Source: Emmonsiellopsis sp. PD_33 (taxonomy: Eukaryota > Ascomycota > Eurotiomycetes > Onygenales > Ajellomycetaceae). From it: a DNA stretch of 35,711 nucleotides. Location: positions 1 through 35,711 of the forward strand of contig JANTQF010000358.1 in NCBI GenBank assembly GCA_032988165.1, written 5' to 3'. Shown here in pieces: positions 30,021 to 35,711 of the stretch (positions are counted from its first letter, which is position 1; each line of letters begins with the position of its first letter). The notes beneath the pieces were generated by a model. That model did not search any database. It was not told the DNA's origin and was given only the letters and a program-made list of their open reading frames with translations. The position numbers and the translations under genes were made by a program.

Positions 30021-32145
30021 AGGGGGGGGGATTTCAGCTGCATTGGCTACTACTTTCGCGCCCCCTTTTGATATTTTTAATTTCTTGCATGGAGGACGGT
30101 CTGTTTTCAATGGATAATATTTTCTTGATTTAATGATGTGAACGATTCTTAGCATTGAATATGATCATAGGAAGGCTATCTTTTCTTTTCATTTCTCTAC
30201 TCATTTTTTTTTTTTTTTTTTGCCTAGTCTATTACGTCTCCGACAGGATGTATCAGCTATCTAGGTTGTATTCTAGAACATCCGCTCGCACCAAATAATT
30301 TCGTTCGAAGGAAAGGAGAGGACTGGGAGGCTACCAGGCCGCCCTTCCTTAATCGCCATATGGCCCGACGATAGGGGTGGACGTTTTCAAGTGGCATATG
30401 ATACATTTATACATGTCTCGTCCGACATTTCTCGAGGTTGAGGCACCCCAATGCGTTCTCGATTAGAAAAACTGTAAGTACAGAACGACATGCCGCTTTT
30501 CCGTGAACAGAATGGGAACCATCACCCCACTTCCATCTACAGCCAACCTAAGCTCAGTGTGCGGGGAGTGATTGATATAGTAGTTATCACATGAAGTAGA
30601 AGAGTACTAGGAATATCGAGCCTTGGCGGCAGCATTTATTCCACACCATTGACACGGACGTTAGACAATCACAACTGAACAGTCGTAAGGGAAAGGAATT
30701 TGTCTTCAGTTTAAAAGAAATAATCTACCAGTTATTCAATCAGCTTATCTATATTCCACAGCGAAAGTGCAATCATCTTTCCACCCCATTTACCTACCTC
30801 GGAGCAGCAAAGCCGGCCGCCAAGAATTAAGCTTCTTTTAGGCGGAGAGGATTGTGGGGAACCGTCCATGCACGGGTGGATCCGGAAAGCTTGGCGATGG
30901 AGTCCAACGCTTAGTCAGCCACGCCGCAAAAAGGTCGGGCCGGGGTGGAGCCCCTTGAGGCTCAGAATGCTGCATTTGGTGCAGCTCAGAAGGTTAAGTT
31001 GATCACCGATTCACCGACTGCGTTACACGGTATCATTATCACAATAGCCACAATAGCCACGAAGACGGACACAGCGCGCGCTGGCGGGGGGCGGGCACAA
31101 TTGTCAATGGGGATAGTGATAGACGATGGGCCTGATGGAGAGCTACTGCTTGTTTCTCGAGCTAGTCAGCAAATAGCTCTTCCTTCGAAGCACAACAAGC
31201 CAACCAAACACGCTGGACGACGGCTGAAGTTCACGGCTACTGCGATGCACGGGATCAGATGATGGTCAACCTTGGAAGCACCGCAATCGTATCACCCTCG
31301 GCAGACGGAAGCTGCAAGCAGCAGCGCAGACTCTGGAGAAAAATTGCCCACCGCCGCCCGGTCCTCGGCCCTGGTTGGCTGCTAGTGTGACAATCATCGC
31401 CGCTTGGCTCTGGGGGAGACGCTGGGACAGGGGACTGACGGGCAAAGACGTAAGCCGATCACGGTGCTGGACCATGGTTCCGCTAATTGACGGGCGATTA
31501 ATGGCGAAAAATGACCACCGAAAAGCTTTTTCTCTCTCAATCGACTCCGCCCGCGCATTTTGCTCTTGATGTATGATTTTCCCTGTTTTCTTTTGTCGTT
31601 CTCCGGCATTCGTATCGCAATCATTAGTTAGCGGGGGATCGAAAAGCTTTCGAGTTTCCGTTAGCCTACGAATTAACGACACCTTAACGACGCCTGGGTG
31701 TTGGAACGGCTTAACGGCCGTCTATTATTATTGGGGCCCGCTCACTACTCACGCAACTAGCTTCCTTTCCTATTTTCAGTTCATGCAGCCGCAAGAAACA
31801 ACTGGGCTTTGAGCCTTGTGAATCATCTTCTCCTTTGGACGAGGGAATCTTATCCCGCCCGCCATAGCATTCAACTTTCCTTTCGTTTCATGACTCTTCC
31901 CAGTCCTAACAGCGTTTGATCGTTTTGTTCGATGGTCGTATTCTGCTCGAGTCGCATCTGCATGCGCCTGCTGTGAGAGAGTTAATCTGACCGCCAGCTC
32001 TCGCTCCTCCCGACGCCCAACCGAGATACCAACCACCTATCTTCTTCCTTGTTGTCGTGTCGCTGCTTTCCCACCCCTCGTCCGCACTGGTAAAACATAC
32101 CCAGCCTCTAAGAGCGAAAGGACATTAACGGTCCTCAATTCAACC
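30021..32145. other. intergenic, no gene seen
   Basis: These 2.1 kb carry an 18-T run at 30204-30221 and a CACAATAGC repeat near 31040-31058. Frames at 30945-31262 (+) and 31266-31682 (-) lack motifs and have shadow-like composition. The right third is CT-rich and probably serves as promoter and 5' UTR of the gene at 32146. Confidence 0.55.
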
Positions 32146-33111
32146 ATGGCAAAGATATCAACCGCTGCAGCAACACCAGTATCTCCCAGGCGCTATGCCA
32201 CATTCACCACTGCTACAACGAAACTGAGCAGCGACATCAATCTCAAGAGTCCAGACAATAACAACAAGGCCGGCAAGAAAGAGCGTAAGCCTCTTTTTCT
32301 CTCTCTCCTGAGCAAAATCTCCAGTTCGAAATCGTCGAACCGCTCGCGATCGCCTTTCCCCTCACCCTCACCCTGCTCCTCGTCCTCGACACCCCAACAG
32401 GGATCGACCGTCGCCCCGCGTCACTCGAATCCACTCTCCCCAACGACATCGACTTCGCTAGTTTCGATCAACCTGAAGCCGGCCGAGTATCTCCAGCGAA
32501 TAAAACGACTGCTTGCCCAATCGCGAAAACCCTCGTCGCCCTTATCGTCGTCGAATCCGCCGTCCCCAAAAGCTGTTGGGAAAGAGAATAATGACACAAA
32601 TAATGAGAAGAAAAATAACGATGACGATATCATCAATGTCCATCACGAACCACAACACCAGACTGATGAGATAACCCCCCAACCCGCTGCGGCAAACCCA
32701 ACCAATACTACACCGAAAGCACCACAGCCACAACAGCAAACTCGCTCCTCATCCCCTCTCCTCCCTCCAATTTTCCAAAACGGCCTCATTGGCTCTTCCA
32801 AGGATAGCAAATTCCTCAAGACCTTTTTACGACCCAGTCTGCCGAAATCCAATACCCCCCTGACCCAATACAACATTGAAGCGTTACAGGCGGAACTTGA
32901 AACGCAGGGAAAATCTCGTGGTGCTATCGACGCTTCGAAACCACTGGCTCCTGACGATGTCTTTGATGAGCTGCTTGAATTGAGCCGCAGCGCGAGGTGC
33001 TTGGGGACGGAGGAACAAGATCGTACGAGAGAGAAACTGGTCACTGGCGTGGAGAAATGGCTAGGCGCGGTGGAGGAGGGAGATGATGCGGTGGACACCG
33101 CACAGACGTGA
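32146..33111 (+). CDS. Ser/Pro/Asn-rich hypothetical protein
   Basis: A single exon of 321 aa. The first two thirds are low complexity (Ser, Pro, Asn, Gln) and likely disordered. Short motifs seen are SPRR at 13-16 (full CDK-type site), several further SP sites, RIKRLL at 118-123 (RxL-like) and KEN at 146-148. The last 85 residues (about 230-315, from FLKTFLRPSLPKSNTPLTQY to REKLVTGVEKWLGAVEEG) are predicted helical and look like a conserved domain. No named family was recognised. A phosphorylated, cell-cycle-degraded adaptor would fit the motifs, but they are short and occur often by chance. Confidence 0.7.
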   Translation: MAKISTAAATPVSPRRYATFTTATTKLSSDINLKSPDNNNKAGKKERKPLFLSLLSKISSSKSSNRSRSPFPSPSPCSSSSTPQQGSTVAPRHSNPLSPTTSTSLVSINLKPAEYLQRIKRLLAQSRKPSSPLSSSNPPSPKAVGKENNDTNNEKKNNDDDIINVHHEPQHQTDEITPQPAAANPTNTTPKAPQPQQQTRSSSPLLPPIFQNGLIGSSKDSKFLKTFLRPSLPKSNTPLTQYNIEALQAELETQGKSRGAIDASKPLAPDDVFDELLELSRSARCLGTEEQDRTREKLVTGVEKWLGAVEEGDDAVDTAQT

Positions 33112-35161
33112 TTGTGGTTGTTGGTTATGATGGTGAGGAAACTTGGTTATACCATGACGCGCTGATGGGGTGTTGATCATCGGTCAGTGCTTTTGAAAGT
33201 ACGGATAAGCCAGGGCGAATCTTGTGGGATCCGGCTTTGAGAAGAACTAATGAGGTTGGATACTGGGCCTGGCCTGTGTGAGCAATGATTGAACTTGCGA
33301 GCCAGCCATATCGAATAGTTTGGAAGAGGGTCTCGTATGCACGCGCACCTCGCCATTGGTCTTCGCCTCCCAGCGCTCATATGCGCGCCTTCTTCTCACC
33401 CAAGTGTATATGATTTGGATACGTACTCCGCCCTCTATACTCTAACGCCCGCGAGATAAATGGAGGTATCTCGTCGGACTTTACGCTTAAATTTCCCAAC
33501 CCATTCGTCAGCCGCCCGATGACTAGATACACATCCACGAATTTATCCGTGCTTCGAATTCCCCGCGTCTCGATATCACCAAGCCCAACATCCCCTTGGC
33601 ATCAAACTTTCCCTTCCCTCTCGTTTCAGTCCTGCACGATCTTAAAAGGATACACAAAAACGAAAAAAACTCGGTTGGACGAAATGATGGCGTTGATACA
33701 TGTATACGTGCTTTGCTTTGCTTTAACTTCAAGTTCACAGGCAACTATACCCCCTTGATTTCCTTTCGTTTGTTTGTTTTGGGATATTTACGCAAGTGTC
33801 TTTTTGTTCTTGGTTACATTTTCCGATTTCCCCGCTTTTGTTTCTCTAGGCCTTCTCAAACGCCTCTAATCTCGTGGCTTTAATGCGATTATCACATCCA
33901 GCCGTCAACGATCTCTGGATATGCGGTCTTTTTAACTGGCTGTACGCGTAGGACGTGTACATTACCTCTGCGAGTCTCTTTTCTGTTCTTTTCTGTTCTT
34001 TTCTTTTTCTTCTTATTCCCTTTTTAATGACTACTTCTCATAATGGGGTGCGAGTTGGCATTGAAGTTGGGATTTGGTGTTTATACATATCTACCTTCCA
34101 ATAATGAACGAATCATGATGAATGATGGTGACACTTGTCCTTCTCGCTACAAGCAAATGTGATAATGATGAGGTTTGGTCTACAAGTACGGGTGATAATA
34201 TGGCGTGAAAGTAGTGTTTGGATGACGATATGGTTCCTGACTGGTATGCAGTTAGAACCATATCTAGATAGTAATCTGTTCTACATACATGCATGTCCCA
34301 TTTACGCTTGCATTTGCGACGGTTCGTCAAGCGTTGACGAGGAAAATATTATCAAGATGTCAAAAACACAAATAATTGAATATAAATAAACAAATAAATA
34401 AATAAATAAATACATAAATAAATACTCTGATATCCGCCCAACCCCGCCCCCACAGCCCACAACCCACAACATGAAATGAACCGGCTAGGTTAGTAGTATC
34501 CTGAAACCTTTGACTAAAATAGAAAAGAGTGTTATGCAGAAACTTTGATGAACCCTCTCTATTATCGGTAATCATTCACATAGCAAGATATGTGGCAATC
34601 CGTCCCCACCAACCGTGTCTAGATAGCCAAAATAGCGGGGGGTGGGGTCCCACTGAGCTTCCTAATCAGTCGGCTTGCCGAGCTGGGCGGTATGGTATGT
34701 CGGATGATCGAACAATGGGGCCCGGTATACGATGAGGTACCCGTAAAATTCATTGCGATGGGGTGTTTTTGAACTATCTAGGGTGCTTCCGAATAGTAAA
34801 TGGGCTATATATCGCACCCACTGTTCCCCCGGACGGTTGTTCGAGAGGATAGATCAATCTGCAAGCTTGTGTGAAAGGATTTGAGATATTTCAAAAGGGC
34901 GCATTCACCGTCTACTATTTAGAATATTTGGCCCTATCTCTATCTTTGTCTTATTGCTTCCTTCCTTCCGAGTTGTTGGATATTTGAGTTTTTGAATAGA
35001 AGTCAGAGTATGTGTTTGCATACCCCCCTTTTTGAAAGATTTGCTTATCTCCTTACCCACTGAGCAACACAATTAACTGAGAAAAGAAAAACCCAGGACC
35101 GCATCTGAATCCCAACAACCAGAACCACCTAACCACACCCCCCAAACACAAAACACACAAA
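33112..35161. other. intergenic, simple repeats
   Basis: No gene is seen in 2 kb. Contents are pyrimidine-rich TTCTG/TTTTC units near 33980-34010, an AAAT tetranucleotide tract (34384-34423), and a C/A-rich leader just before the cupin ATG. Confidence 0.6.
34384..34423. repeat. AAAT tetranucleotide microsatellite
   Basis: About ten copies of AAAT with two one-base variants (AAAC and TACA). Simple sequence in a gene-free stretch. Confidence 0.85.
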
Positions 35162-35542
35162 ATGCCCCCCTCAACCCCCAACTCAACCGGCTCTACCTCC
35201 CCTAGCGCCATCCCCTACGGCCGCTGGGACTCCTTCCCCCGCCAACCCTTCCCCATGTACGAAGGCACCAAGGCCATCATTTACCGCTCCGTCGACGGCA
35301 AAATGGCCATTGGCACACTACATGAAAAGGGGAAAGATACACTTACCTGGCCGGTTGATGAGTTTTTGTTCGTGACGGAGGGTTGGATCACGATGGATGT
35401 GGAGGGTGGGGAGAAGTTTACGTTGAGGAAGGGGGACGTTATGGTTATGCGCAAGGGACAGGTTATTACGTTTGAGGCGAGTGAGGATTTTGCGAATGTG
35501 GCGGTGTTTTGGGATGAGGGGGGGAGGGTAGAGTTGGTGTAG
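35162..35542 (+). CDS. small cupin-fold protein (Cupin_3 / EutQ-like)
   Basis: A single exon of 126 aa. After a Ser/Pro-rich lead (1-20) comes one cupin barrel (about 35-120): GTLHEKGKDTLTWPVDEF, LFVTEGWITMDVEGGEK, FTLRKGDVMVMRKGQV and FANVAVFWDEGG. The GD and PVDEFLFV elements fit the DUF861/Cupin_3 group, which includes EutQ and ureidoglycine-type proteins. The usual metal-binding HxH of motif 1 is absent (DEFLFVTEG stands there), so a classical metal-dependent reaction is doubtful and the role unknown. Codon use is C-rich at the 5' end and G/T-rich at the 3' end. The ATG follows a C/A-rich leader ending ACACAAA. Confidence 0.8.
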   Translation: MPPSTPNSTGSTSPSAIPYGRWDSFPRQPFPMYEGTKAIIYRSVDGKMAIGTLHEKGKDTLTWPVDEFLFVTEGWITMDVEGGEKFTLRKGDVMVMRKGQVITFEASEDFANVAVFWDEGGRVELV

Positions 35543-35711
35543 GGGTGTTGGGTTTGACTCTTTTTTTTTTGGGAGACGAGGGGAGGTGGGAGGATGGGTA
35601 ATAGGGGCGGCGGGCGGGCGGGATAGTGGTGATGATCGAAGGGACGGAGGGAGATCGGTAGGGAGGTAGGTTGGCAGAAGGGCGGATGGAAAGGGTCCTT
35701 TTCTGCCCCCT
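35543..35711. other. right edge, 3' flank of cupin gene
   Basis: T-run then G-rich sequence with GGCGGGCGGGCGGG near 35608-35621. No coding signal. Confidence 0.6.

Noticed and set aside
30945..31682. Frames of 105 aa (+) and 138 aa (-)
   Set aside because: No motif, no promoter support, and repetitive Ala/Ile or Arg-rich composition.
1..35711. CRISPR array, bacterial operon or phage features
   Set aside because: Spliced eukaryotic genes throughout and no spaced direct repeats.

Overview
This window is nuclear DNA from a filamentous ascomycete, most likely a eurotiomycete (Eurotiales or Onygenales). The evidence is compact genes broken by short introns of about 50-80 bases with GTRAGT-type donors and CTAAC-like branch sites, a Zn2Cys6 regulator, fungal MFS families, a CYP504-type P450 and a peroxisomal-type copper amine oxidase. 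The order cannot be fixed from sequence alone. No rRNA, tRNA, CRISPR or intact transposon was seen. Exon joins were worked out by hand from splice sites and phase. Every model called complete closes in frame.

Layout. 806-3310 (-): F-box protein with two ankyrin arrays. 3777-5615 (-): Rad57-type RecA paralogue, with an intron inside the Walker A codon run. 6764-8914 (+): copper amine oxidase with all catalytic residues. 9328-10180 (+): four-exon Dabb (A/B barrel) protein of 100 aa, easily missed because its exons are tiny. 10427-12265 (-): Hol1-like MFS transporter. 12266-14653: gene-poor stretch with a degraded coding patch. 14654-16682 (+): Zn2Cys6 regulator ending at a TAG inside a glutamine tract. 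17930-18456 (-): the 3' part of an unrecognised spliced gene. 19152-20300 (+): unrecognised type I membrane protein whose tail contains a perfect 2A ribosome-skipping core, DVEANPGP. 20983-22764 (+): membrane-anchored steryl-ester/acid lipase. 23293-25044 (-): phenylacetate 2-hydroxylase-like P450. 25045-28308: long gene-poor stretch. 28309-30020 (+): six-TM+six-TM anion:cation symporter (Dal5/Tna1 type), five exons. 32146-33111 (+): disordered hypothetical protein with a KEN box. 35162-35542 (+): small cupin.

How they may work together. Rad57 and the F-box protein look like housekeeping or unrelated genes. The middle of the window has a catabolic flavour. An amine oxidase can turn aryl-alkyl amines into aldehydes, a Hol1-like carrier could import cationic amines, a Zn2Cys6 factor lies next to it, and 8 kb further on a CYP504-like enzyme would hydroxylate phenylacetate, the acid expected from phenylethylamine. 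The P450 promoter holds a tight group of CreA-type GC boxes. This link is inference from gene content, not proof of a cluster. The most unusual single observation is the 2A-like motif at 20094-20117.
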